Shown: positions 33,976-44,757, counted from the first letter of the stretch. The stretch is DNA of 64,000 nt from Aquimarina acroporae (GCF_023195925.1 NZ_JALPRE010000011.1:62001-126000), one strand, 5' to 3'. The notes: generated by a model from the sequence alone, not told the origin. A program made the numbers and translations.

Positions 33976-34512
33976 ATGAGATTATTTCTTTTCTTAGCAA
34001 TTGCAACCCTTTGTTTTTCATGTAAACAAGAAATTAATACCAATACCAATCAAGAGGTTGTTGCAGTTCAATTAGACAGTTTATCTAAGCAACAGATATC
34101 TTTAGATTTGCTTAAACTTTCTTCTCAAGCAGAGAAAGATCTCGAAAGTTTTGAAGATTTTCACAACTTAAGAAACCTAGCAAAAACGCTACATACTTCT
34201 AATTCTTTTTATGTAAGAAAATATGCTGACAGTGTAGAGGTTTTAATTCAAACTTTTGAAGAAAACCTTACTGAAGATTTAAAAGTGAACCCTATTAATT
34301 CAAGAATTACTATACTTCTGACTGAATCGGGCTTATTGCGACAAGAATCTGCAAAAAAGAATCCGGATTCTGTGAAGATTATGAACGCAAACAGACAATT
34401 CTTGAAAGCTTACAACAGTCTAATAATTCAACTTAACGAATTATCTCTAGCCATACCAGAAAATATTGAAAAAGAACTCTTAAGAGATCTTGGAGACGAC
34501 AAAAACGAATAA
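33976..34512 (+). CDS. Lipoprotein of unknown function, helical, 178 aa
   Basis: Not recognised. The signal is MRLFLFLAIATLCFSC with the lipid-modified Cys at residue 16, followed by KQEINTNTNQ. The rest is an acidic helical domain (KDLESFEDFHNLRNLAKTLH, DSVEVLIQTFEENLTEDLK). The gene ends one base before the next ATG, so it is co-transcribed with the SnoaL-like gene. Because of the TATTTTTG box at 33945 it may start transcription close to its own ATG. Confidence 0.68.
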   Translation: MRLFLFLAIATLCFSCKQEINTNTNQEVVAVQLDSLSKQQISLDLLKLSSQAEKDLESFEDFHNLRNLAKTLHTSNSFYVRKYADSVEVLIQTFEENLTEDLKVNPINSRITILLTESGLLRQESAKKNPDSVKIMNANRQFLKAYNSLIIQLNELSLAIPENIEKELLRDLGDDKNE

Positions 34513-34513
34513 T

Positions 34514-35005
34514 ATGAAAAACTACATCACAGTATTCTTTATTGCTATTTGTAGCGTTGGATTTGCTCAAGAAAAAGCAAACATTGATAAAGTCGTAAGT
34601 GCATGGCATAAGGCCGCTGCCGATGCTAATTTTGAGCAGTATTTTGGTTTAATGACAGATAATGCTATTTTCATTGGAACCGATGCTAACGAAAATTGGA
34701 CAAACGAAGAATTTAAAGCTTTTGCCAAACCTTATTTCGATCGAGGGAAAGCCTGGAGCTTTACTCACTTGGAAAGAAATATTTTCATAAAAAAAGAGGC
34801 CAATATTGCCTGGTTTGATGAGCTACTAGACACTCAAATGGGGATTTGTCGTGGTAGTGGAGTGCTTCAAAAAACCAGTGACGGATGGAAAATACAACAC
34901 TACGTACTCTCGATTGCAATTCCTAACGATAATGTAACCGAAATCACTGCACTTAAGAAAAAGTTTGACGATAATCTTATAAGCAAACTAAGACAAAAGA
35001 ATTAA
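34514..35005 (+). CDS. SnoaL-like / NTF2-fold secreted protein
   Basis: The frame opens at TTG 34490, but ATG 34514 gives a signal peptide (MKNYITVFFIAICSVGFAQ) and is preferred, leaving 163 residues. The mature part reads as a SnoaL/DUF4440-type NTF2-like cone: VVSAWHKAAADANFEQYFGL, FIGTDANENWTNEEFKAFAK, then ANIAWFDELLDTQMGICRGSG and GWKIQHYVLSIAIP. Such domains bind small ligands or catalyse simple isomerisations; function is unknown here. The stop overlaps the convergent HAD gene's stop by 4 bp. Confidence 0.82.
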   Translation: MKNYITVFFIAICSVGFAQEKANIDKVVSAWHKAAADANFEQYFGLMTDNAIFIGTDANENWTNEEFKAFAKPYFDRGKAWSFTHLERNIFIKKEANIAWFDELLDTQMGICRGSGVLQKTSDGWKIQHYVLSIAIPNDNVTEITALKKKFDDNLISKLRQKN

Positions 35006-35655
35006 AAGAAGTATTTATGAAATGCTTCCAGATTTGTAAAGCAATGCTCTGCCCCATGGCCCAAAAGCTGTGGCTTATTTCTATCGCCGATCCCAATAAA
35101 TTCTAGTGATAAATTTTGTGCAGTTTTAAGATCCCAAAGACCATCGCCTAAGGATACAATACGATCGAATTTATCCATCTGGTAGAATGTTTTAGCTCTT
35201 TCTATCGCATCGAGCACAAAGCCTTCTCTAGATTCATGAGTTTTTGAAGTAGCCAACACCTTTTCGTCATACCATAGATCACATTGTCCTAATTTAAGCA
35301 TAGAAGGTTTTGGAAGTGCACCGGTAGCAAAACAAAATGGTATTTCCTCAGTCTTCAAAAAAGAAAGTAATTCGCGTGCTCCTTGAATTTCTTTAACCCT
35401 ATCAAATTTCTGCATTTCTTCAACCAGGTTATTCTCAAAATCCTCTAACAAACCCTTAGGCATTTCTGATTCAAAATTACGCTCATAATTATACCGCAGC
35501 GCATAACTATCGGTATGGTGCTTATAATTATTATAATCGGTATCAATATCTGTAATACCCAATGATAATAGCGATTTTGTCACAGAAATAAGATACATAG
35601 GAACACTATCTGTAAGTGTGCCGTCTATGTCGAAAATAAAAAGGTTATTTTTCAA
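35002..35655 (-). CDS. HAD-family phosphatase
   Basis: A 217-residue haloacid dehalogenase-type hydrolase. Motif I is FIFDIDGTLTDSVP (residues 6-19) with the nucleophile Asp; a helical cap follows; motif II is FCFATGALPKP, and the acidic motif IV is IVSLGDGLWDLKTAQNL. This layout is that of phosphoglycolate-phosphatase-like enzymes, which dephosphorylate small metabolites. It follows the TonB-receptor gene by 10 bp, so it may be the third gene of a recO-TonB receptor-HAD unit. Substrate unknown. Confidence 0.88.
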   Translation of the reverse strand: MKNNLFIFDIDGTLTDSVPMYLISVTKSLLSLGITDIDTDYNNYKHHTDSYALRYNYERNFESEMPKGLLEDFENNLVEEMQKFDRVKEIQGARELLSFLKTEEIPFCFATGALPKPSMLKLGQCDLWYDEKVLATSKTHESREGFVLDAIERAKTFYQMDKFDRIVSLGDGLWDLKTAQNLSLEFIGIGDRNKPQLLGHGAEHCFTNLEAFHKYFF

Positions 35656-35665
35656 AAAAATAAGA

Positions 35666-38074
35666 TTAAAACGAATATTTTAACGATGCAATAAGGTTTC
35701 TACCTGCTCCCGCGATTCCCGATGAGTAAGGCCTATACCTTTGATCGGTAATATTTTCTAAAGAAAAAACTCCTGTTAGCTTTTTAGTAAAATGATATTT
35801 TGTTCTCAGATTAAGCGTATACCAAGACGGAGAATACGGATTTCCATTTTCGTCTCTTGCATATAAAAAGTCATTATTCTGTTGTGAAGGTGCCAGGTCC
35901 TCAAAATCAAATGTTCCATTATAATTTGCAAATGCACTTACCATTAATCGTTTGTTATTAAATGTAAGGCTTGTATTTCCAAACTGTGGTGATACATGTC
36001 TAGAAGGCGTAATTGCTCCATCATCTAACTCTTCTTCACCGCCTGTAAACGTATATTGAGATGCAAATTCAATTTGATCTGTAAACTGATATTTAAGTCC
36101 TGCTTCAAAACCATATATTCTGGTTCTAGCAGCATTTTGAATTGCTTGTACATTACTTAATTCTCCTCCAAAAAGAATTTCGGTCTCCCCATTTAGATTA
36201 AAATCTCTTCGTACCAAAGCATTATCAAGATAGGTATAATATGTGGCGAGGTCTAAAGAGAATTTCTTCCCTAGATTCGCACTTAAACCAAGCTCGGCAT
36301 TATACGCATACTCAGGTTTTAGATCTGGATTTGGCACTACAACTGACCCGGGTTCAGAATCAAATATTTTCCCAACGTCGTCAATATTTGGAGCTCTAAA
36401 CGCAGTTGAGAAATTTAATTTCCATTGCAGGATATCGTTTGGTAACCAACTTAAACCTGCAGTTCCTGTAACGGCATCTGTATCAATATTGGCTTCGTTG
36501 AACGGAAAATCGAAAAATTCATCGTCAAACTGTGAATACAAAATAATTCTGTTATACCGTAGACCTCCTTGAAATCTCAACTTTTCGCTAAAGTTATTGT
36601 TAATGCTAAAATAGGCCGCAATCGATTGCCAGGTAGAACCATCTGGGTAACGAGAAGGTGCTCTGGTCACATTACCTGTTTCAACATTTTGCTGAGAGCC
36701 ATCAGAAAATACATTATTCAATATATATTCTAACCCATAATACATAGAGATTTTATCTCCATACTTCTTTTCGAAATCAAAATTAATAGAATATACATCT
36801 ACCTGTTCTTTGGTTCTTTCCAATGTAGTACTACCAAAATTACGATCATTTCTACTTTCTTCGAAGTATTGATACGCCGCTGCAATTTTCATTTTGTCAT
36901 AAAATCGATTTCCAGATTTTTGCGCCACATGCAAATTTCCCATAAACCATTTCTGTGGACCATAGTACCACTCTGCAGATCTCAAGTTCCCATCTGTATG
37001 TCTAATTAAGCGATCATACCTAGGATAATCTGAAGTTGTGGTATAAATCAGGCTTGCGTTAAAATCCCAGACCTCATTGGGCGTGTAATGTATTTTTTGA
37101 AGAAAATTTACCTGATCATACCCTGTAAACACCTGTTCTTCGGGGTCTTCATTTTGTACAACAGTATCTACTCCATTTACGGTAGTAACAAATTCATTTC
37201 TCAAATAGTCGTCTGGACCATGACTTCCCATTTTAAGATCATCAAAATCGGTGTAGCTCACGCTTGTTAGAAAGGCCCATTTTTCTAGCCCAACATTAAG
37301 ATCAAAATGACCTGTCATTTCGTTACTGGCACTAGCATATCTAGCAAATGCGTTTCCGCTAACAATATTTTTACCTCTAATACCAAATTTAGGCTGAGCT
37401 GTGTAAAAATTCATCACCCCTCCAACAGCATCACTACCATACACCACAGATCCAGGTCCGAGTATAACCTCTGTTCTATCTATGGTAAAAGGATCTATAG
37501 CTATTACATTTTGCACATTTCCACCTCTAAAAATTGCGGTGTTCATACGCACACCATCTACTGTTATCAGCAATCTGTTGGTTGAAAACCCTCTTATGAT
37601 TGGGCTTCCTCCTCCCAATTGACTCTTCTGTATAAAAACCTGACCACTGCTTTGCAAGAGGTCGGCAGAGGTTTGGGGAGTCGCCAAAGCAATCTCTTCT
37701 GTAGAAATACTTACTATTTTTTGGGCTATATCCTTTTTGTCCTGCTCCCATTTTGAAACCGAAATAACCACTTCTGAAAGCTGATTTTCATCGATGTCTA
37801 AATAAACGACATTTCCTGCCTTAATGATTTCAGATTTTGTGATCTGAAAAGGCTTATGAGCGACATGAACAAAATATAAAATTTCTGTATCTGAGAATTT
37901 AGAAATATCGGCCATACCATCAAAATTGGTAATAGTACTTTCTGTTTTTTCAGCATTAGAAATAACAGCATTAGGCACTGGATCATTTGAAGAAGCGCTC
38001 ACCACATAAATTTGTTGAGCCATCGCAAATGAAGAAAATAATAAACAGAATAAGGCCGATATAAATATGCGCAT
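35666..38074 (-). CDS. TonB-dependent outer-membrane receptor
   Basis: An 802-residue receptor. A signal peptide (to SFAMAQ, residue 19) precedes a carboxypeptidase-regulatory-like domain (VYVVSASSNDPVPNAVIS-like, 20-100) and a TonB plug (TPQTSADLLQSSGQVFIQKS, then IIRGFSTNRLLITVDGVRMN and EVILGPGSVVYGSDAVGGVM), followed by a 22-strand-type barrel ending ASLKYSF with a terminal Phe, the BAM signal. The plug sequence resembles haem or siderophore receptors (HmuR/CirA-type), but no haem-coordinating motif was verified. It begins 3 bp after recO's stop. Iron uptake is the likely role. Confidence 0.92.
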   Translation of the reverse strand: MRIFISALFCLLFSSFAMAQQIYVVSASSNDPVPNAVISNAEKTESTITNFDGMADISKFSDTEILYFVHVAHKPFQITKSEIIKAGNVVYLDIDENQLSEVVISVSKWEQDKKDIAQKIVSISTEEIALATPQTSADLLQSSGQVFIQKSQLGGGSPIIRGFSTNRLLITVDGVRMNTAIFRGGNVQNVIAIDPFTIDRTEVILGPGSVVYGSDAVGGVMNFYTAQPKFGIRGKNIVSGNAFARYASASNEMTGHFDLNVGLEKWAFLTSVSYTDFDDLKMGSHGPDDYLRNEFVTTVNGVDTVVQNEDPEEQVFTGYDQVNFLQKIHYTPNEVWDFNASLIYTTTSDYPRYDRLIRHTDGNLRSAEWYYGPQKWFMGNLHVAQKSGNRFYDKMKIAAAYQYFEESRNDRNFGSTTLERTKEQVDVYSINFDFEKKYGDKISMYYGLEYILNNVFSDGSQQNVETGNVTRAPSRYPDGSTWQSIAAYFSINNNFSEKLRFQGGLRYNRIILYSQFDDEFFDFPFNEANIDTDAVTGTAGLSWLPNDILQWKLNFSTAFRAPNIDDVGKIFDSEPGSVVVPNPDLKPEYAYNAELGLSANLGKKFSLDLATYYTYLDNALVRRDFNLNGETEILFGGELSNVQAIQNAARTRIYGFEAGLKYQFTDQIEFASQYTFTGGEEELDDGAITPSRHVSPQFGNTSLTFNNKRLMVSAFANYNGTFDFEDLAPSQQNNDFLYARDENGNPYSPSWYTLNLRTKYHFTKKLTGVFSLENITDQRYRPYSSGIAGAGRNLIASLKYSF

Positions 38075-38077
38075 TAT

Positions 38078-38797
38078 CTAAGTGAAAATTTCGTTCAAAA
38101 CCGAAAGTGATTTTGGTTTCTTAAAACCGTGCAAATGTAACTCAAAATATACTAATAACATAGTTAGAATCTCACTTCGCGTGTTCTTCGACAATCTTAT
38201 ATTCATACTCCCCTCAAATGTTGTGCCTAAAAACTCTTTGAATTTAGAAATATGATTCCCAGAGACACAATATATGTTGGTATCTTCAGACTGAAATATA
38301 CCTTCCTGCATATTGAAACAGTCGTCATTAAGATTTGAGTCATCTGGGTAAAAACCAAGATATTGCGTAAGCTTTGTAAGAAAGGCTATATGAAAATTCC
38401 CAATAGTGTCGTGCGTATCCAACCATAGAATTGTGGTTTGCAAGTACTCAAAAAGATCTAAATTTGCTTCTTCTTCCTGGATAGAGCTCTTTAGAATATC
38501 GGAAATAAAAAAGACCAACGCACTTTTTATCACATCGGTATGCAGAGAAGCATAATGGCTTAATACTCTTGCATCTTTAATACGCTCCAGAGTTCCTTTG
38601 TTTCTGTGAGAAGCCTCTATTTCTAAAATCGTTAAAGGTTGAAAAAAAGAAGCTCGTATCTTTCCCCGTTTCGATTTAAGTACCCCTTTTTGAATATAAG
38701 TTTGAAGCCCATTGGTTTTGGTAAACAAAGTCACTATTAGATCGGCTTCACTGTATCGCAAAGAATGAATAACTATAGCTGGAGAATTGATCATCAT
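38078..38797 (-). CDS. recO: DNA repair protein RecO
   Basis: RecO loads RecA onto SSB-coated single-stranded DNA together with RecR in the RecFOR path. The 239-residue protein starts with an OB fold typical of RecO (SPAIVIHSLRYSEADLIVTLF, then YIQKGVLKSKRGKIRASFFQPLTILE-like), followed by an all-helical domain and the C-terminal part. The zinc-knuckle Cys cluster present in many RecO proteins is absent apart from one Cys, as usual in this phylum. Two adjacent ATG codons (38797, 38794) are possible starts. It is followed at 3 bp by the TonB receptor, so they are co-transcribed. Confidence 0.9.
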   Translation of the reverse strand: MMINSPAIVIHSLRYSEADLIVTLFTKTNGLQTYIQKGVLKSKRGKIRASFFQPLTILEIEASHRNKGTLERIKDARVLSHYASLHTDVIKSALVFFISDILKSSIQEEEANLDLFEYLQTTILWLDTHDTIGNFHIAFLTKLTQYLGFYPDDSNLNDDCFNMQEGIFQSEDTNIYCVSGNHISKFKEFLGTTFEGSMNIRLSKNTRSEILTMLLVYFELHLHGFKKPKSLSVLNEIFT

Positions 38798-38814
38798 AAT
38801 TGCACGAAAATAAC

Positions 38815-38846
38815 TAAAAAAAGCCGTTCAAAATATTGAACGGCTT
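38815..38846 (-). terminator. Intrinsic terminator of gdhA
   Basis: The perfect 10-bp stem AAGCCGTTCA/TGAACGGCTT with a 6-nt loop lies 25 bp after the gdhA stop, and the minus strand carries a T-run of seven after the stem. It separates gdhA from recO. Confidence 0.9.
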
Positions 38847-38871
38847 CTCAATAATCTCTTAAATTTATGTC

Positions 38872-40218
<1,347 letters not shown>

Positions 40219-40263
40219 TTAAAAGGATTAATAGATTCTTATTTGATAACTAAAATTTGGACT

Positions 40264-40271
40264 CAAAGATA
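40264..40271 (-). promoter_or_regulatory. gdhA: Possible -7 promoter box of gdhA
   Basis: On the minus strand TATCTTTG matches the Bacteroidota -7 consensus TAnnTTTG exactly, about 49 bp upstream of the gdhA ATG. No clear TTTG was found at the -33 position, so the call rests on one box. Confidence 0.4.
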
Positions 40272-40319
40272 TGATATTCCCAAAATATTAGGTCTATTTT
40301 TTTGAATTTAATAATTAAT

Positions 40320-41459
40320 TTAACCTATTGCTTGTTCCAAATCCGCAATTAGGTCATCTACATCTTCAATACCTACACTCAATCTTATTAATGAATCAAC
40401 TACACCTATCTTTTCACGGTCTTCTTTTGGAATAGATGCGTGCGTCATACTAGCCGGGTGTCCAGCAAGACTTTCTACACCACCAAGTGACTCTGCCAAA
40501 GTAAAAATCTTGAGGTTTTCTACAATTTTAATAGCATTGTTATAATCACTGCCCTTGGTAACAAATGAAATCATACCACCAAAACCATCCATTTGCTCTC
40601 TAGCAACATTATGATTTGGATGATCTTCAAAACCTGGCCAGTATACTTTTTCTATTTTAGGGTGATTCTTTAAATACGTAGCAATGGCCTCTCCATTTTC
40701 GCAATGACGTTGCATACGAATGTGTAAGGTTTTAATTCCTCGTAGTGCCAAGAAACTATCCTGAGGACCACATACTGCTCCACTTGCGTTTTGAATAAAA
40801 TATAGTTTTTTGGCAATAGCATCATCTTTTACGATAAGCGCTCCCATGACCAAATCACTATGCCCTCCTATATATTTAGTCGCACTATGCATTACAATAT
40901 CTGCTCCCAAATCTAATGGTCTTTGTAAATAAGGTGTAGCAAAAGTATTGTCTACGGCCAACAGCAAGTTATATTTTTTTGAAACCCCAGCAACAGCCTT
41001 GATGTCTATAATATTCATCATAGGATTTGTAGGTGTTTCTACCCAAATTAATTTTGTATTATTGTTGATGTAACTCTCTATTTTTTCAGCCTTTTCCATC
41101 CCGATAAAATGGAACTTGATTCCAAAATCCTCAAAAATTTTGGTAAACAATCTATAGGTGCCACCATAAAGGTCATTGGTAGAAATAACTTCATCTCCAG
41201 GTTTCAATAATTTAATTACAGCATCGATAGCTGCCAGTCCCGAGCCAAAGGCTAAACCATGTTTTCCGTTTTCAATACTTGCCAAAGCATTTTCTAGAGC
41301 CTGACGGGTTGGATTATGTGTTCTACTGTATTCAAATCCTTTATGCCCACCTGGAGTGGTCTGAGCATATGTCGAGGTTTGATAAATGGGAGGCATTACC
41401 GCTCCATAAGCTGGATCGTGTTGCTGACCTCCATGTATAGTTTTTGTATTAAATTTCAT
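40320..41459 (-). CDS. Cystathionine gamma-synthase / lyase-type PLP enzyme
   Basis: A 379-residue Cys/Met metabolism PLP enzyme. The PLP Lys is Lys195 in HSATKYIGGHSDLV; other family marks are YSRTHNPTRQALENALASIE, FGSGLAAIDAVIKLL, DLYGGTYRLF and ESLGGVESLAGHPASMTHAS near the C-terminus. These enzymes join O-acylhomoserine to cysteine (gamma-synthase) or split cystathionine or methionine (lyase); sequence alone does not separate them. It is divergent from a lipoprotein gene, with a TTGTTCA/TGAACAA dyad 28 bp upstream. No SAM riboswitch was seen. Confidence 0.9.
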   Translation of the reverse strand: MKFNTKTIHGGQQHDPAYGAVMPPIYQTSTYAQTTPGGHKGFEYSRTHNPTRQALENALASIENGKHGLAFGSGLAAIDAVIKLLKPGDEVISTNDLYGGTYRLFTKIFEDFGIKFHFIGMEKAEKIESYINNNTKLIWVETPTNPMMNIIDIKAVAGVSKKYNLLLAVDNTFATPYLQRPLDLGADIVMHSATKYIGGHSDLVMGALIVKDDAIAKKLYFIQNASGAVCGPQDSFLALRGIKTLHIRMQRHCENGEAIATYLKNHPKIEKVYWPGFEDHPNHNVAREQMDGFGGMISFVTKGSDYNNAIKIVENLKIFTLAESLGGVESLAGHPASMTHASIPKEDREKIGVVDSLIRLSVGIEDVDDLIADLEQAIG

Positions 41460-41486
41460 TTAAATTTTTACAAGAAAAAAAATAAC

Positions 41487-41517
41487 TTGTTCATTTTTAT
41501 GTTAAAAAACTGAACAA
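41487..41517. promoter_or_regulatory. Dyad symmetry in a divergent promoter region
   Basis: A perfect 7-bp inverted repeat TTGTTCA...TGAACAA spaced by 17 bp lies between the start of the PLP enzyme (41459) and the divergent lipoprotein gene (41568). It could be an operator; no repressor is known. Confidence 0.35.
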
Positions 41518-41567
41518 ATGTATGATTTAATTCGTTCTAATCACATTTCAATGAATATCTTTAGTAG

Positions 41568-42347
41568 ATGATTAACACAAAACCTAACAGACCTTTTTTA
41601 TTGTATTTTTTTCTATGGGTTGCAGTTGCTTTTCAAGCGTGTACCACTAATGAAACATTCACATTTGAAAAACAAAAAATAGCCACAGAAACACTTCTAG
41701 ATTGCAAGAAAAAAGAATGTGCTTCCATTAAAATAAACCTTGTTCAAGTATTGGATAATGCTCCGGCTTGTAAAACTATGAATAGTGAAATTGAGAAAGC
41801 TGCTTGTTCTGTCTTAACTATAGAAGAAGATCAATCTTATAGCAATATTGATCAAGCTATTAAGGAATTTAATCAATCATATGAAGATGCCAGTAATGAG
41901 TTTCCAGAAGAAATCCCTCCCTATGAAGCTACGGTAGATTGTGAATTAAGTTTTCAGTGTAAAACTATGATTTCTGTTCTAATGGATTCTTATATTTTCA
42001 CAGGCGGAGCACATGGATACGGTGCTGTATCCTTCATTAATCTGGACACTAAAACCGGAAAACCTATCAAAAACAAAGATCTCTTTAAGGACTATTCGGT
42101 TTTTATGGAGTATGCTGAGCGCGTATTTAGATCAAAATACGAAATCCTACAGAATGAGTCTATTAATAGTACGGGGTTCTTTTTTGACAATGATACATTT
42201 GCTCTTCCAGAAAATATTGGCATTACCAATACCGAGGTTATCCTATATTATAATGCCTATGAAATAAGTTCCTATGCTGAAGGACCTATAGAAATCAAAA
42301 TAAACAAACAAGACGCTGCTTCCTATTTTGCATTTGACATCTTGTAA
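41568..42347 (+). CDS. Lipoprotein with DUF4163/DUF3298-type domain
   Basis: A 259-residue protein with an unusually long signal (MINTKPNRPFLLYFFLWVAV to FQAC, Cys25) and the DUF4163-DUF3298 layout shared with the anti-sigma factor RsiV: an N-terminal part with Cys-rich EKQKIATETLLDCKKKEC, and a C-terminal TGGAHGYGAVSFINLDTKTG typical of the RsiV C-terminal domain. In RsiV this region binds lysozyme; whether this protein does so is not known. Its last 25 bp overlap the end of the convergent serine hydrolase gene. A 41552 TATCTTTA close to the ATG might be a -7 box for a nearly leaderless transcript. Confidence 0.85.
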   Translation: MINTKPNRPFLLYFFLWVAVAFQACTTNETFTFEKQKIATETLLDCKKKECASIKINLVQVLDNAPACKTMNSEIEKAACSVLTIEEDQSYSNIDQAIKEFNQSYEDASNEFPEEIPPYEATVDCELSFQCKTMISVLMDSYIFTGGAHGYGAVSFINLDTKTGKPIKNKDLFKDYSVFMEYAERVFRSKYEILQNESINSTGFFFDNDTFALPENIGITNTEVILYYNAYEISSYAEGPIEIKINKQDAASYFAFDIL

Positions 42348-43837
42348 TCTGGTTTGTTTTTTTTAATCCAATTCTCTGCCTCAGAAGTGTACCAATTTCT
42401 GGAGAAATTATTGGCTTCTACAATATTCTTAAAGTAGTAAAAGGCCTTACCTTCATTTCCTCTTCTACTATAATAAGTCCCCAAATACATATTCAAATAA
42501 GGATTTTGAGGATCATCTTTTAAAAGTTTATGCCCAATCTCTTCAATTTGTCTATCAAAATCGTTAAACGATTCTAAGTCTCTATAAAAAGCCACATCTT
42601 TAAGGAAAGAAAGTGTATGCATTAAATTTAGATCTGCATAATCATGATAGTTTGGATGATCGGTAAAAACCTTTTTCAGCACTATCTTACTAGTTTCCAT
42701 TTCTTGAAGATCAAACCTAGACATAAAAGAAGATGCCAAAGCTTGTGCAAGAAGCTTTTTCCTGTAAAAATTCTCATTTTCGAGCTTTTTTTTGGTCTCT
42801 AGTGATTTTTCAGTTTCTAAAAGCCTCATAGTAGAATCTTCAATACTATAATTCTTCAAAAAACTTAATGCAAAGAGTGAAGAAGTCACATCTCCATAAA
42901 TCAACCTCGCCGGATCACTCATTAAATTATTATTTGCAAGTAAGGTAAGTGTCAAATTCTTTGAAGGTATTTTAAGTAAAAGACTTGAGTAACAATCATA
43001 TTGCCCATATGCCCAGATTAGTCTAGTGCCATTAAACGTCTGACTAAAAATTCCATAGCCATATGGCAAGGAATCATGCAATCCCGAAAACATCTTCTCC
43101 TTTGAAGTTTTTGTGATAAGCGTATTGTTATCTAAAGCATTATTAAAAATAGCTAAATCTTCTAAATTGGTAATGATCCCAGCAGAAGCAGAATACCCAT
43201 AATCAACAAAACCATCTTTAATTCCATCTTCAATAAAATAAGGCTTTACCAATAGAAGGTTATTTTTAGCAACCTGTAATGAATCTTTTAATAAATATGT
43301 GTTTTTTAAACCCAACGGCTCTACTATTTCAGACTGCAAATACTCCTCAAAAGAAGTTCCCGAAGCCTTTTCAATTACATTGGTAAGCATTCCAAATCTA
43401 AAACTATAATAAAAATACTCTCCGATTTCATCTCCTTGTGAGGTATGGGATAAAATATGTTTTATCTGAATTGGTTTTTCTATAGGTAATTCTGGAAAGT
43501 ACTTGGTAAGTGAATCTTCCAAAGAAAGTTTTCCTTGTTCAACTAACTTCAATAGTAAAACACCTGAAAAAACTTTGGTTAACGAAGCAATAGGAAACAA
43601 TGTTTCTTCATTTAGCTTGGTTTGTGAATTCAAGTCAGAATACCCCATATATTCCTCTTGAATTATCTCGCCTTCTTTTTCAACAGAAATTGCCAATCCT
43701 GGAATTTGAAAATACTCCTTTAGCTCAGTTATTTCTTCAATGAATTTTTTTGAAGCGTCAAATTCTTGTTCTTTTTCCTGATTACATGCGGCAAGAACCA
43801 ACACTATGGATACAAAAAACAACAAGAATTTTTTCAT
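42323..43837 (-). CDS. Serine hydrolase lipoprotein (beta-lactamase class C fold)
   Basis: A 504-residue protein of the penicillin-binding-protein/class C beta-lactamase superfamily. The signal ends VLAAC (Cys18). The SxxK motif is at Ser85-Lys88 (FPIASLTKVFSG), and the second motif is near YSASAGI. A C-terminal TPR-like helical tail from about 370 (FYRKKLLAQALASSFM to RRGNEGKAFYYFKNIVE) extends the usual domain. Many such proteins are D-Ala-D-Ala hydrolases or esterases; the substrate is unknown. The 3' end overlaps the convergent gene by 25 bp. Confidence 0.88.
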   Translation of the reverse strand: MKKFLLFFVSIVLVLAACNQEKEQEFDASKKFIEEITELKEYFQIPGLAISVEKEGEIIQEEYMGYSDLNSQTKLNEETLFPIASLTKVFSGVLLLKLVEQGKLSLEDSLTKYFPELPIEKPIQIKHILSHTSQGDEIGEYFYYSFRFGMLTNVIEKASGTSFEEYLQSEIVEPLGLKNTYLLKDSLQVAKNNLLLVKPYFIEDGIKDGFVDYGYSASAGIITNLEDLAIFNNALDNNTLITKTSKEKMFSGLHDSLPYGYGIFSQTFNGTRLIWAYGQYDCYSSLLLKIPSKNLTLTLLANNNLMSDPARLIYGDVTSSLFALSFLKNYSIEDSTMRLLETEKSLETKKKLENENFYRKKLLAQALASSFMSRFDLQEMETSKIVLKKVFTDHPNYHDYADLNLMHTLSFLKDVAFYRDLESFNDFDRQIEEIGHKLLKDDPQNPYLNMYLGTYYSRRGNEGKAFYYFKNIVEANNFSRNWYTSEAENWIKKNKPDYKMSNAK

Positions 43838-43859
43838 AACTAACTATTAAAATGTCTAA

Positions 43860-44315
43860 TTATAATGCCTTTTTCAAAGCCAATACATATCCTAAGTGGA
43901 TACCTTCATGAAAATTATTAAAATTCATAGCATCTTCAACAGACTTTAGTACAAAACCTGTGCTTGTAGGGTACTCCTGAAAACTTTTAAAAACTCCAGC
44001 CTCAATATCCTTTTCTGTCTGATCTAAGGTGGCAAACAATAATGATTTTACTTTATCCACTTCTTCCTGTGACACTATACCTTCTGCCTGAGTTCCCTTT
44101 CTGTATTTGGCCACCATTTCATCACTTACCATCATTGGTAATCCGCTCAATTTATATACCAATAATTGCTGGGTTACCACAACATGGGCGACATTCCAAA
44201 TTAGGTTGTTTTTAAAACCTTCGGGAACTGTATTGAGTTGTTCTAAGGTATGCGCATTTAAAATTTTCTCTAATAATCGACGGTTAGTTCTTGTAATTTC
44301 TAAAAGATGTTGCAT
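43860..44315 (-). CDS. DinB-family protein
   Basis: A 151-residue four-helix-bundle protein of the DinB/YfiT family. The metal-binding His triad typical of the family is suggested by IWNVAHVVVTQQ (first His) and NFHEGIHLGYVLAL near the C-terminus (two His). The name comes from DNA-damage induction in Bacillus, but most members have no assigned substrate; some are thiol-dependent transferases. It precedes the serine hydrolase gene on the same strand with 22 bp between, so the two may be co-transcribed. It is divergent from the ArsC-like gene. Confidence 0.85.
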   Translation of the reverse strand: MQHLLEITRTNRRLLEKILNAHTLEQLNTVPEGFKNNLIWNVAHVVVTQQLLVYKLSGLPMMVSDEMVAKYRKGTQAEGIVSQEEVDKVKSLLFATLDQTEKDIEAGVFKSFQEYPTSTGFVLKSVEDAMNFNNFHEGIHLGYVLALKKAL

Positions 44316-44403
44316 GAAGTTCTTAATTTTTAGCCAAAAATATGAGTTTTAATTCTTAAATGAATTTCCTTTGTGATGATTTTGACACTTAATATTACCA
44401 TCT

Positions 44404-44757
44404 GTGAAAAAAATATATCATCTTTCTACTTGTGACACTTGCAAACGAATTATCAACGAATTAAATCTTCCTTCAGATTTTATATTGCAGGATATTAAAA
44501 CCGATTCGATTACTACCGATCAAATAGAAGAAATGCATGAACTTGCCGGGAGTTATGAAGCTTTATTTAGCAAAAGAGCAAGATTGTATAAAGAACGAGA
44601 TCTTAAGAATCAGAGTTTAACCGAAGAAGATTTTAAAAATCTCATTCTTGAACATTATACGTTTTTAAAACGTCCGGTAACACTGTTTGAAGGGCAAATT
44701 TTTGTAGGAAACAGCAAAAAAGTGGTCGAAGCTACAAAACAGGCTATTCATGGATAA
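44404..44757 (+). CDS. ArsC/Spx-like family protein
   Basis: A 117-residue thioredoxin-fold protein. It opens KKIYHLSTCDTCKRIINEL with a CxxC (Cys10, Cys13), where Spx and ArsC keep their active-site Cys. The C-terminus RPVTLFEGQIFVGNSKKVVE resembles the ArsC RPIV segment, with Val-Thr replacing part of it, so arsenate reductase activity is uncertain. The start is GTG 44404. It overlaps the next gene by 8 nt, indicating one transcription unit with an EamA transporter. A redox role is the safer statement. Confidence 0.85.
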   Translation: MKKIYHLSTCDTCKRIINELNLPSDFILQDIKTDSITTDQIEEMHELAGSYEALFSKRARLYKERDLKNQSLTEEDFKNLILEHYTFLKRPVTLFEGQIFVGNSKKVVEATKQAIHG

